DNA of 41,527 nucleotides from Aquella sp964545465 (GTDB lineage Bacteria > Pseudomonadota > Gammaproteobacteria > Burkholderiales > UBA11063), in contig CAZJFO010000009.1 of the NCBI GenBank assembly GCA_964545465.1, positions 1 to 41,527 on the forward strand. The letters run 5' to 3'. The position numbers and the translations under genes are program-made. Below are positions 1 through 7,043 of the stretch, in pieces. Numbering within the stretch: the stretch's first letter is position 1; every line of letters starts with the position of its first letter. The notes under the pieces are model-generated. The model saw nothing but the letters and a program-made list of their open reading frames with translations, ran no database searches and was not told the DNA's origin.

Positions 1-48
1 AATTATTTCTATAAAGTGGTGAAAGTTGGTATTGACAATGGGTCACAT
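1..48 (+). repeat. End of an IS3-type element lying left of the window
   Basis: Bases 1-48 match the reverse complement of 758-805 at roughly 39 of 48 positions, including the exact 13-mer TTGGTATTGACAA. The 758-805 copy borders an IS3-family transposase stump on its 3' side. This copy is therefore read as the matching 3' end of a second copy whose body lies before position 1. The outer ends begin with TGA (read outward to inward), as IS3-family ends usually do. The exact boundary is not visible. Confidence 0.6.
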
Positions 49-94
49 TATATTAAGTTAATTTGAATATGCCAAATTCTAAAGGAGAAATATT

Positions 95-733
95 GTGGTT
101 TCAAGTTCAAAAGTTACGCTTTTATGTTTTATTTTTAGCATTTTTTGTTCATATGCTAGTGCCGTTAATGGAAAATTTCTATATTGGTACGATATAGAAC
201 ATGAGAAGTTGCATATTGAGTTTCTGGATAACAGTATCCGGGATCAAAGGGATGAGGTTTTGCATTTTACTACAGGAAAAGAATTAAATGTGAATATGGA
301 GTGTAAAAATAATTTTTCTGATACGGCAGCAAGATCATGTCAAGTAGATCTTGCAAAGAATCATGATTTTAAGAAATTAATGATAAATGATGGCGGATTG
401 CAGTTCTTTGATGTTGATACAAGTCATGGTTATACTTCTAGACTAACATGCGAAGATGAAGAATCTGAGGAGATATCAACACCAATGGTAGAAGAAATGC
501 ATTTTTGTCCTGGTTGTAGGTTTGGTGAACATTATGTTTATTATCCTCTAGATTATGCCCGTTTTCTTTTGCTTACTGACTCGTCTAAAAATATTTTGAA
601 GGACAAGGACGGGTGGGGATGTTCTGAGGCAAATATATGTATGACTTATAGAAAACTGGATAAAGAGGGATATAAAGCTATATTTGTTTGTGACGATAAC
701 CAGGTTGTTGACAATGTAGGAATAGTAAAATAA
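95..733 (+). CDS. Small exported protein of unknown function
   Basis: This 212-residue protein is not a family I recognise. The GTG start at 95 is supported by AGGAG at 83-87, seven bases upstream. Residues 1-23 form a Sec-type signal peptide: basic Lys6, a hydrophobic core and a cleavage site after SYASA. The mature part is acidic and has at least eight cysteines, several in the second half (FCPGC, WGCSEANIC), which suggests a disulfide-bonded periplasmic or secreted domain. The gene is alone between two inverted ends of an IS3-type element (1-48 and 758-805), so it may be passenger DNA. A terminator hairpin follows at 814-844. No catalytic motif is seen. Confidence 0.6.
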   Translation: MVSSSKVTLLCFIFSIFCSYASAVNGKFLYWYDIEHEKLHIEFLDNSIRDQRDEVLHFTTGKELNVNMECKNNFSDTAARSCQVDLAKNHDFKKLMINDGGLQFFDVDTSHGYTSRLTCEDEESEEISTPMVEEMHFCPGCRFGEHYVYYPLDYARFLLLTDSSKNILKDKDGWGCSEANICMTYRKLDKEGYKAIFVCDDNQVVDNVGIVK

Positions 734-811
734 TAGGTTTCGAAACCTAACTCTATGATGAGCCCCGTTGTCAATACCAACTTTAATCACTTCACAGAAA
801 TAATTATTTAA

Positions 812-1036
812 TTAAGCAGCCTCTTTTATGGTTGCTGCTTTTTTATCTAGCTTACAATAAACTAAATAATCTTTATTGCCGTTTTCTTCTATACTAGCCG
901 CATAATATTTTGCGGGTTGTTTATACCCTAAACTAGAATGTAGCCTTCTGTTATTGTAGTAGAAGATATATTTTTGAAGCTCAGTCTTTAATTCGATTAA
1001 ATTTTCAATTCCAGCCAAATGAATACATTCGTACTT
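812..1036 (-). pseudogene. IS3-family transposase, C-terminal fragment
   Basis: The reading frame ends at 812 and holds the C-terminal part of an rve integrase domain. The typical IS3 orfB signature YYNNRRLHSSLGYKQP is followed by a short lysine/alanine tail. Upstream of the TTG at 1018 the frame continues through a conserved-looking KYECIHLAG to about 1036. It then becomes unlike transposase (CQT, HV), so the rest of the gene is gone. The DDE catalytic Asp residues are absent and the glutamate is at best marginal, so the fragment cannot be active. Confidence 0.75.
814..844 (+). terminator. Rho-independent terminator
   Basis: AAGCAGC (814-820) pairs with GCTGCTT (834-840) and is followed by a run of six T (839-844). 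It lies inside the 3' end of the transposase fragment on the other strand. It would stop plus-strand transcription from the exported-protein gene at 95-733. Confidence 0.6.
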
Positions 1037-1039
1037 AGT

Positions 1040-1069
1040 TTGACAATGTACACCTATTTAGTGTATAAT
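1040..1069 (+). promoter_or_regulatory. Promoter and palindromic operator of the higBA-type module
   Basis: A near-consensus promoter is visible: TTGACA at 1040-1045, an 18-base spacer and TATAAT at 1064-1069. An inverted repeat, TACAC (1049-1053) and GTGTA (1061-1065), overlaps the -10. This is where a HigA-type antitoxin would bind for autorepression. The -35 sits at the breakpoint of the IS remnant. Confidence 0.65.
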
Positions 1070-1075
1070 ATGCAC

Positions 1076-1364
1076 ATGAATCAAATTTATCGTGTTAGCA
1101 TTAACCAAAAAGCTATAAAGCAACTAACTAAAATACCAATCGTATATAATAGATAAACTATATACTTGGGTTGACTTGGTTACTCATGACGGGATGGCAG
1201 AAGTCAGAAAAATTTCTGGCTACCACGATGAACCATTGCATGGTAATCGGACAGGTCAACGTTCGATTAGATTAAATAAAAGCTACCGTGCAATCTATAC
1301 TGAACTTGATTCAGGCGAAATATTTTTTATAAAAATCATTGAGGTACACAACCATGAATACTAA
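1076..1364 (+). pseudogene. HigB/RelE-type toxin, frameshifted
   Basis: Translation from ATG 1076 reads MNQIYRVSINQKAIKQLTKI and meets a stop at 1154-1156. The +1 frame then continues in the same family, with DKLYTWVDLVTHDG, GQRSIRLNKSYRAIY and FFIKIIEVHNHEY, to the stop at 1362-1364. One extra base near 1137 (in CCAATCG) explains the break: removing it gives KIP followed by YIIDKLY. The family is the RelE/ParE-fold mRNA interferases whose toxin gene precedes the antitoxin. As written, the toxin cannot be made at full length. A sequencing error cannot be excluded. Confidence 0.65.
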
Positions 1365-1707
1365 CCATAGCGTAAATGCTCTTACGTATCTTGAGCAATT
1401 ATCAGGCGGTCCATTAACTCTTGGAAAACTCATTCACTCAATACGTATGTGTGATGAAATTTCACAAGTTGAGTTTGCTAACAAACTAGGCATCTCTCGA
1501 CAACATCTATGTGATATTGAACATGACCGTAAAATTGTTAGCCCAAAACTTGCCTCACAATATGCAACTATTCTTGGGTATTCTGCATCGCAATTTATTC
1601 GTCTATCAATTCAAGCTATGCTTGACCGTGATAATCTTGATGCTACCGTTGATATTCATTTTCGGCATGACAGTCATCAAATTCACACGATACCAGCAAG
1701 ATCATGA
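1354..1707 (+). CDS. HigA-type antitoxin, XRE-family helix-turn-helix
   Basis: This 117-residue protein starts at ATG 1354, which overlaps the toxin stop by 11 bases and has GAGG at 1341-1344. Residues about 21-80 carry an XRE helix-turn-helix: a SQVEFANKLGISRQHLCDIE stretch followed by VSPKLASQYATILG. The C-terminal third is His- and Asp-rich and probably binds the toxin. The position downstream of a RelE-fold toxin and the palindrome in the promoter fit a higBA-type type II module in which this protein neutralises the toxin and represses the operon. The antitoxin is intact while the toxin frame is broken. Confidence 0.7.
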   Translation: MNTNHSVNALTYLEQLSGGPLTLGKLIHSIRMCDEISQVEFANKLGISRQHLCDIEHDRKIVSPKLASQYATILGYSASQFIRLSIQAMLDRDNLDATVDIHFRHDSHQIHTIPARS

Positions 1708-1733
1708 ACTAATTTTATTTTAAAAATTCAGTG

Positions 1734-1742
1734 TGCTATAAT
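1734..1742 (+). promoter_or_regulatory. Extended -10 promoter of the relB-like gene
   Basis: TGCTATAAT at 1734-1742 is a perfect extended -10 element, 39 bases before the ATG at 1781. I see no convincing -35. Confidence 0.45.
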
Positions 1743-1780
1743 ATGTGTTGCAAATGTATCATTGAACTAAGGAGCAGCAA

Positions 1781-1990
1781 ATGAATATTAGATTAGACCA
1801 CCAAATCGAAGATAAATTAAACTTCTTTGCTGGACAACTACACATCACAAAAACTGATTTGGTTAAGCCTTATGTCATCAAATTATTAGAAGACCTTGAG
1901 GACTATTACAACGCTTCCATCGCTTTAAAAGATGAAGGCTCTATCAGTTTTGCAGATCTAGAAAAAGAGTTTAGCAATGTGGCAGATTGA
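1781..1990 (+). CDS. RelB/DinJ-like ribbon-helix-helix antitoxin
   Basis: This 69-residue acidic protein starts with MNIRLDHQIEDKLNFFA, a short N-terminal strand followed by helices as in ribbon-helix-helix antitoxins. ITKTDLVKPYV forms the second helix. The C-terminal half (DLEDYYNAS, ISFADLEKEF) looks like a toxin-binding tail. AAGGAG at 1769-1774 precedes the ATG. The stop overlaps a second start, ATG 1977, which opens a relE-like fragment, the usual relBE arrangement. The antitoxin appears to be orphaned because its toxin partner is broken. Confidence 0.6.
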   Translation: MNIRLDHQIEDKLNFFAGQLHITKTDLVKPYVIKLLEDLEDYYNASIALKDEGSISFADLEKEFSNVAD

Positions 1991-2036
1991 GTTTAAACCT
2001 CGGCTGCGTATTATTATTAAGTTCCCCACACATTAT
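1977..2036 (+). pseudogene. RelE-type toxin remnant
   Basis: ATG 1977 overlaps the end of the relB-like gene and opens MWQIEFKPRLR, the typical first strand of RelE-family toxins, but a stop comes after 19 codons. Downstream, to about 2100, a frame with IKLLHDSKNPIDK vaguely resembles the middle of such a toxin, so the rest was probably lost by deletions. No functional toxin can be made. Confidence 0.45.
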
Positions 2037-2097
2037 TAGCCAATGACGATACTATATTAAATTACTTCATGATAGTAAAAATCCTATTGACAAGATG

Positions 2098-3069
2098 TCA
2101 AGAACCCACTGATCTTTTTAGTCGATCTATGATTGCTGAGTATTTGCTTTCATTTGGTGGGGATTCTATAGCAATTATTTCAGAGAAGGAGTTGTCTCCT
2201 AGGCGTAATGCATGATATAAATCTTTGGCAAATTCATATGGATTAGAGCTTATTTGGAAGCTTAGTTCCTTCTCATGTAATACAAAATCAGAATAATAAA
2301 TAATATAAACATTATTGTATTTATCCAGTATTGAGTTTAGTTCATCTTTTGAGCTAAAGCGAACTAATTTTTTTTGTGGAGAATAGTGTTTTTTATGGCT
2401 GCCAGGAGCAATGATATCATTTTTATCTGGTATTACTTTATCATTATATTTATTGTCTAATGCGTCATTTAGATCTTCTTCAGAGATGATTCCAGGTCGG
2501 AGTACCTTATAATGATCAAGAGATGTAGCATCAATAATAGTTGATTCAATTCCGATATCACATATTCCGCCATCAATAACATCAACTGCATTATTAAATT
2601 CTGCAATAACATGCTCTGGGCGAGTTGGGCTAATACTCATAAACTTATTTGCAGATGGCGCTGCTAATGGATGACCTACGGCTTTTATTAGTCCTAGAGC
2701 CAATTCATGATTTGGCATCCGAATTGCAACTGTATTTTGGCCGCCTGTTACTAGAAAGCTTACTTTATCAGATTTGGGAAGAATGAATGTAAGCGGTCCA
2801 GGCCAAAATTTTTTGGCTAGAATTTCCACATATTTAGGTATTTGTGTAGCGTATATATAGAGAGCTTCAATACTTGCAATATGGATAATCAAAGGATGAT
2901 TGTTAGGCCTGTTTTTTAATTCATAGATTTTTTTAATTGCACTATCTATTGCAATATTGCCACCCAAACCATAAACAGTCTCTGTTGGAATGGCAACAAG
3001 TTCGCCAGCACAAAGCTTACGCCGGGCTTGTTCTATAATTTCATTTGTATTACCAGTTAGTATAGTCAT
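2098..3069 (-). CDS. tsaC: L-threonylcarbamoyladenylate synthase, Sua5 type
   Basis: This 323-residue cytoplasmic enzyme makes threonylcarbamoyl-AMP from threonine, bicarbonate and ATP, the first step of t6A37 formation in ANN-decoding tRNAs. The YrdC domain spans about residues 8-195, with VAIPTETVYGLGG, the substrate-binding KNRPNNHPLIIHI and SANKFMSISPT. It is followed by the linker APGSHKKHYSP and a C-terminal Sua5 domain (from about 235). It is therefore the long Sua5 form rather than the short YrdC/TsaC form. It stands alone on the minus strand, 28 bases or more from the next gene on either side. The start ATG lies just before the YrdC fold begins. Confidence 0.9.
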   Translation of the reverse strand: MTILTGNTNEIIEQARRKLCAGELVAIPTETVYGLGGNIAIDSAIKKIYELKNRPNNHPLIIHIASIEALYIYATQIPKYVEILAKKFWPGPLTFILPKSDKVSFLVTGGQNTVAIRMPNHELALGLIKAVGHPLAAPSANKFMSISPTRPEHVIAEFNNAVDVIDGGICDIGIESTIIDATSLDHYKVLRPGIISEEDLNDALDNKYNDKVIPDKNDIIAPGSHKKHYSPQKKLVRFSSKDELNSILDKYNNVYIIYYSDFVLHEKELSFQISSNPYEFAKDLYHALRLGDNSFSEIIAIESPPNESKYSAIIDRLKRSVGS

Positions 3070-3296
3070 ATAAAAAGTTTTCCAGATAAATTAATTTTAT
3101 TAAGGTTCTATTTTAGTCTTTCGATTATTGTATTATATGCTTCATCATTTTCTCGTTTCCCCACGCTAATTACTAGAAGTACTATTTATATTATGACATA
3201 TTTCGTAGCGTATGTGTCCAGGTTTTTTAATATTTCCAAACTCTTGGTCTTAATTAATGCCTTATCTTAGTGGTGCACTTGCTTTGATATGAGCCT
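3070..3296. other. Intergenic, no gene recognised
   Basis: The region separates sua5 from the end of holA. On the minus strand, 3112-3181 has a short open stretch ending GKRENDEAYNTIIERLK and a stop. It looks coding in composition but has no start codon and a stop just upstream, so it is at most a gene remnant. No RNA gene or clear terminator is seen. Confidence 0.4.
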
Positions 3297-4274
3297 TTAG
3301 CTACTGCAGAGTTTTGTTAAAATATTAACTAACTGTAATCGTATATCCTTATCTATTAGCCCCTTCACTATCATATCTAGCATAGCGATATCATCCAAAA
3401 TATTAATTAGTAATGAGTAACTAAGTCGTCCTATTGCATTTTTGTATAAATGATTATTGCTGGGCCAGATTTTTAGCTCACCAGCAACTTCACTAAAACT
3501 ATATTTTTGTTGAAGTTTAGATTTTAGGCTGATTAGTTTTTTGATATCTTCATTAATTAACCACTGAATTAAAATTGCATCTTCAGGTTTGATATATACA
3601 TTAGATAAGATAGTTATAGATTGTTTTAAATTACCGGATAAGTATGCATTACTTAGTTGGTAGACATTATATAATGAGTTGTCTAGAGCATGTGTTTTTA
3701 CATCTTCAAGACTAATTTGATAACCACTTTCAAAGAGTAAACATAATTTGGTAATTTCTTGAATTAATTGATTACTATTCTTCTGATTTAATTCTAAAAG
3801 TAGATTTAGTGCTTGATTAGAAATGCTTAAATCATTGCTATTTAGAATATGTTTTACTATTTCAGTAGCTGAATTATCATTAATACTAATGTACCATGCT
3901 TTATCTAATTTCATCCAAGATGCTTGGTAATCATTTTTAGTTAATTTAGCAGTGGTAATCAAAATATAAGTACTATCATTTAATTCTTTTACGATATTAA
4001 TTAGTGCATTTTGGTGTGCAATAGTTGGCTTAGTCTTATAATTAATCTCTATATAGGTCTTGTCATCAAATAAGCTAACACTATTGAGAACAGAACTTAC
4101 ATCTTTAAAATTAAAGCTACGATCTGCTATAAATTTATGCATCTTTGTGTCCTTTGGCCTCAAGCGTGAAACGGTGTAGTCCGCTAGGGCGTATGATTCT
4201 TCAGAAGAGCTAATGACAATAAAATTGGTCTTTAACTCTATAGCTAGATAATCACTTAGACTCTGTGGCTTCAT
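3297..4274 (-). CDS. holA: DNA polymerase III, delta subunit
   Basis: This 325-residue clamp-loader subunit opens the beta clamp and links gamma/tau to delta-prime. The sequence shows the family layout: an N-terminal domain (YLAIELKTNFIVISSSEESYALAD), a SLFDDKTYIEI-like strand typical of delta, and the helical C-terminal collar (QWLINEDIKKLISLK, PSNNHLYKNAIGRLS). Length agrees with the ~340-residue family norm. The start overlaps the 3' end of lptE by 23 bases, giving the lptE-holA order conserved in beta- and gammaproteobacteria (there usually after leuS, here after ppk). Confidence 0.85.
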   Translation of the reverse strand: MKPQSLSDYLAIELKTNFIVISSSEESYALADYTVSRLRPKDTKMHKFIADRSFNFKDVSSVLNSVSLFDDKTYIEINYKTKPTIAHQNALINIVKELNDSTYILITTAKLTKNDYQASWMKLDKAWYISINDNSATEIVKHILNSNDLSISNQALNLLLELNQKNSNQLIQEITKLCLLFESGYQISLEDVKTHALDNSLYNVYQLSNAYLSGNLKQSITILSNVYIKPEDAILIQWLINEDIKKLISLKSKLQQKYSFSEVAGELKIWPSNNHLYKNAIGRLSYSLLINILDDIAMLDMIVKGLIDKDIRLQLVNILTKLCSS

Positions 4275-4776
4275 TGATATTATAATCTCTATATTTAAAA
4301 TAAATTAAACGTCTTACTAATTGATTTGTGGCACTTTGATGTAAATTATCCCAAAACTGAGCCTCACCAATTTCATTAGATCGTATTGTTGCATCATTAT
4401 ACTGCATGGTAGATTGTGAGAATATATTTAGTGTTGAACCAATTTGTTCATGATTTTGCCATACTTGGGCTTGTACTTGATAGCTAAGGGTATAGGCAGC
4501 AATCCTACCGACAGAAGTAAAACCTTGGGCATCACGGCTTGTTTGTTCATTGAATAGTTTAATAGTAACCTCAGCACTTTCAGGGCTAGTTACTATACGT
4601 GCTAAATCATCAGTTTTTATCATATTGTTGAAGTTGGTACATATAATGACGTTACTACATTCGATATAAACAGTCTCAAAAGGGAGTTTATAATCGGTAT
4701 TATTGTAGCCTCGTATATGAAAACCACAGCTGCTAAGGGTGGTAATCATCAGCAAAATAATAATTTTTTTAATCAT
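4252..4776 (-). CDS. lptE: LPS-assembly lipoprotein LptE
   Basis: This 174-residue outer-membrane lipoprotein plugs and helps assemble the LptD lipopolysaccharide translocon. Residues 1-16 form a lipoprotein signal with lipobox LSSC (Cys17), followed by GFHIRGYN, the GFxLRG motif that opens mature LptE proteins. The remaining sequence (LPFETVYIEC, RDAQGFTSVGRIAAYTLSYQVQAQVW, RSNEIGEAQFWDNL) fits the family's two-helix, four-strand fold. It overlaps ppk by 8 bases upstream and holA by 23 bases downstream, so the three are one transcription unit. Confidence 0.85.
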   Translation of the reverse strand: MIKKIIILLMITTLSSCGFHIRGYNNTDYKLPFETVYIECSNVIICTNFNNMIKTDDLARIVTSPESAEVTIKLFNEQTSRDAQGFTSVGRIAAYTLSYQVQAQVWQNHEQIGSTLNIFSQSTMQYNDATIRSNEIGEAQFWDNLHQSATNQLVRRLIYFKYRDYNINEATESK

Positions 4777-6847
4777 TTGTACCCAGTCGATTCATTAAAG
4801 TTTGTTGTGCTGAAAATTTGTTACCACGAGTTGTACGTTTATGATAACTCCCGTTACTACTCATTATCCATGATTCGGTATTATCTTTTAGATATACATT
4901 AAACCCTTCATTAATAATTCTTTGTTTAACTTTTTTATCTAAAATTGGGATGCATGTCTCGACCCTGCGAAAGAAGTTACGCTTCATCCAATCAGCTGAT
5001 GAGATGAATACATCTTTTTGTCCTTCATTGAAAAAGTAAAATACGCGATGATGTTCTAAAAATCTACCAATAATAGAGCGAACTTCTATATTCTCTGATA
5101 ATCCAGGGACGTTGGGGCGTAGAGCACATGCACCACGGATAATAAGCTTTATTTTAACTCCAGCATCAGATGCACGATACAAGGCATGGATGATTTGTGG
5201 TTCTAATAAGGAGTTCATCTTGGCCATTATCTCAGCTTTACCACCATTTAGAGCAATATTAATCTCATTCTCTATTTTTTTGATGAGCATGTCATGTAGT
5301 GTGAATGGGGATTGGAATAGCGTACTTAGCACCCCAGCACGCCCTATGCCAGTTATTTGGGCAAAAATATTATCAACGTCCCGTGATATATCTTTGTTAG
5401 TGGTTAATAAACTAAAATCTGTATAAACTTTAGCGGTAGATTGATGATAATTTCCAGTACCTAAATGGGCATAATATTTTAACTTGCTACCATCTTTTCT
5501 CACCAGTAACAGCATTTTGGCATGGACTTTATAACCCATAACCCCGTATACTACATGAGCTCCTGCATCTTCTAATTGATTAGATAGTTCAGCATTTACC
5601 TCTTCGTCAAACCTGGCAAATAATTCTACCGAGGCAACAACTTGTTTACCTGCACGGGCGGCTTTAATTAGATTTTGCACTAGTTCAGAGTCAGCTCCTG
5701 TACGATATACTGTCATCTTGATCGCTAGAACATTAGGATCAACTGCGGCTCTTCTAGTAAGTTCTACAACTGGGTCAAAAGATTGATATGGAGTATGAAT
5801 TAGAATGTCGTTGTTATCAATAGCTTCGAAGATATCACTGTATTTGGATAGTTCTTTGGGTACTCCTGGTATATAGGTGCTGAATCTAAGATCTGGGCGA
5901 TCTACTAGTTCAGGAATTTCTAGGAGGCGTGATAAATTAACTGGACCTTTAGCTAGGTATAGATCTTGACGTGTGATATTAAATTGTTTAAGTAAGATAT
6001 CAATAAATTTATCATCTGGTATGTTATTAGTAATGTCTAATTCGAGTCGTGAACATTCAGCAAATTTGCGATTATGGATCTCACGTGTAAGAGCTAGACG
6101 TAAGTTTTTGGAGTTTGCCTTTAGTTCCAAATCAGCAGCACGAGTTACTCGAAATGGATAGCAGCCCCGAACAGTTAAACCATAAAAAAACTCATATACA
6201 TGGATTTTAATAATGTCTTGGAGTAGTATAAAAGTATCAATGCCATTGCTTAATTCTTGAGGGAGCTTGATAACTCTATTTAAAACCCTGGGTGCTTCAA
6301 CAATGGCTATTTTGGAGTTTCTACCAAACTGATCTTTGCCTTCTAATTCAACTGCGAAATGCAGGTTTTTATTCGGTACCCGAGGGAAGGGGTGGGATGG
6401 GTCAATACCAATTGGCGTTAAGATTGGTTTGAGGGTGTGCATGAAATAATTATAAGCCCAACTTTGTTGAGCAGTATTCCATTCGCTGCTATCAAGAATA
6501 TAAATTTTTTCTTTGCGAAGTTGAGGTATTAGGTGTTGATGATAGATGTTATAAATGTCATCATATAAACTAACTACAGCTTCTCTAACTTTTGCCAGAG
6601 ACTCTTTGGCAGTAAGTCCATCTTGGAGAAGTCCTTCTGGATCTATTTTGTTTAATTTTTGTAATCTAGAAACTCTTACTTCAAATAGTTCATCGCAGTT
6701 CTTACATACAATACATAGGTAAATAAGTCGTTCTAAAAGCGGTATCTTTGGTTCAGTTGCTTTTGAAAGTACTCTACGATTAAACTCAATTAAACCCAGC
6801 TCGCGGTTTAGTATTAGCATTTGTTCGTCTATAATCTGAGTACTCAC
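4769..6847 (-). CDS. ppk: Polyphosphate kinase 1
   Basis: This 692-residue membrane-associated enzyme reversibly makes polyphosphate from ATP. Family motifs run the full length: LNRELGLIEFNRRVL at the N terminus, the first phospholipase-D-like lobe with GYKVHAKMLLLV (autophosphorylated His in KxHAK) and HLGTGNYHQ, and the second lobe with FLEHHRVFYF. The start is set at GTG 6847-6845. AAGGAG (6857-6862) lies just upstream, and the extended -10 TGGTAAAAT at 6877-6885 would start transcription near 6870, downstream of the alternative ATG at 6907. It is the first gene of the ppk-lptE-holA unit. Confidence 0.92.
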   Translation of the reverse strand: MSTQIIDEQMLILNRELGLIEFNRRVLSKATEPKIPLLERLIYLCIVCKNCDELFEVRVSRLQKLNKIDPEGLLQDGLTAKESLAKVREAVVSLYDDIYNIYHQHLIPQLRKEKIYILDSSEWNTAQQSWAYNYFMHTLKPILTPIGIDPSHPFPRVPNKNLHFAVELEGKDQFGRNSKIAIVEAPRVLNRVIKLPQELSNGIDTFILLQDIIKIHVYEFFYGLTVRGCYPFRVTRAADLELKANSKNLRLALTREIHNRKFAECSRLELDITNNIPDDKFIDILLKQFNITRQDLYLAKGPVNLSRLLEIPELVDRPDLRFSTYIPGVPKELSKYSDIFEAIDNNDILIHTPYQSFDPVVELTRRAAVDPNVLAIKMTVYRTGADSELVQNLIKAARAGKQVVASVELFARFDEEVNAELSNQLEDAGAHVVYGVMGYKVHAKMLLLVRKDGSKLKYYAHLGTGNYHQSTAKVYTDFSLLTTNKDISRDVDNIFAQITGIGRAGVLSTLFQSPFTLHDMLIKKIENEINIALNGGKAEIMAKMNSLLEPQIIHALYRASDAGVKIKLIIRGACALRPNVPGLSENIEVRSIIGRFLEHHRVFYFFNEGQKDVFISSADWMKRNFFRRVETCIPILDKKVKQRIINEGFNVYLKDNTESWIMSSNGSYHKRTTRGNKFSAQQTLMNRLGTND

Positions 6848-6876
6848 AGCACTTATCTCCTTAAATATACATCCGA

Positions 6877-6885
6877 ATTTTACCA
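6877..6885 (-). promoter_or_regulatory. Extended -10 promoter of ppk-lptE-holA
   Basis: On the minus strand the sequence reads TGGTAAAAT, an extended -10 element, about 30 bases before the GTG start. No good -35 is seen. The same ATGGTAWAAT form recurs before typA, the gene at 9442, and at the end of each CRISPR repeat. Confidence 0.5.
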
Positions 6886-7043
6886 TATCTGGCATAGTTA
6901 TAATCACATTGTTACATAACTACTTTTGTGCATTGCAGAATCTAAATCTTCACCTATTAAAATTTAATCGCATATAATCCAGCATGGAAATATTGTTATT
7001 TTCCTAAAAGAATATACAAACTCAGTTATAGAGGAATTGCTAG

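Larger units (their letters stand above)
758..1042 (-). mobile_element. Truncated IS3-family insertion sequence
   Basis: The segment contains one IS end (758-805, matching 1-48 in inverse orientation) and the last ~75 codons of an IS3-type transposase on the minus strand. The body upstream of about 1036 is missing. The 9-mer TTGACAATG at 1040-1048 also occurs in the IS end at 32-40, in the orientation expected for the opposite terminus. The element may therefore have suffered an internal deletion that kept both tips; this last point is inference. Confidence 0.6.

Noticed and set aside
548..790. Minus-strand ORF of 80 codons
   Set aside because: It lies antisense to the exported-protein gene and ends in IS-end sequence. 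No RBS or family likeness.
1511..1723. Plus-strand ORF of 70 codons
   Set aside because: Alternate frame inside the helix-turn-helix antitoxin gene, whose own frame has clear XRE signatures.
5112..5426. Plus-strand ORF of 104 codons inside ppk
   Set aside because: Antisense frame of a strongly conserved gene; composition typical of a shadow frame.
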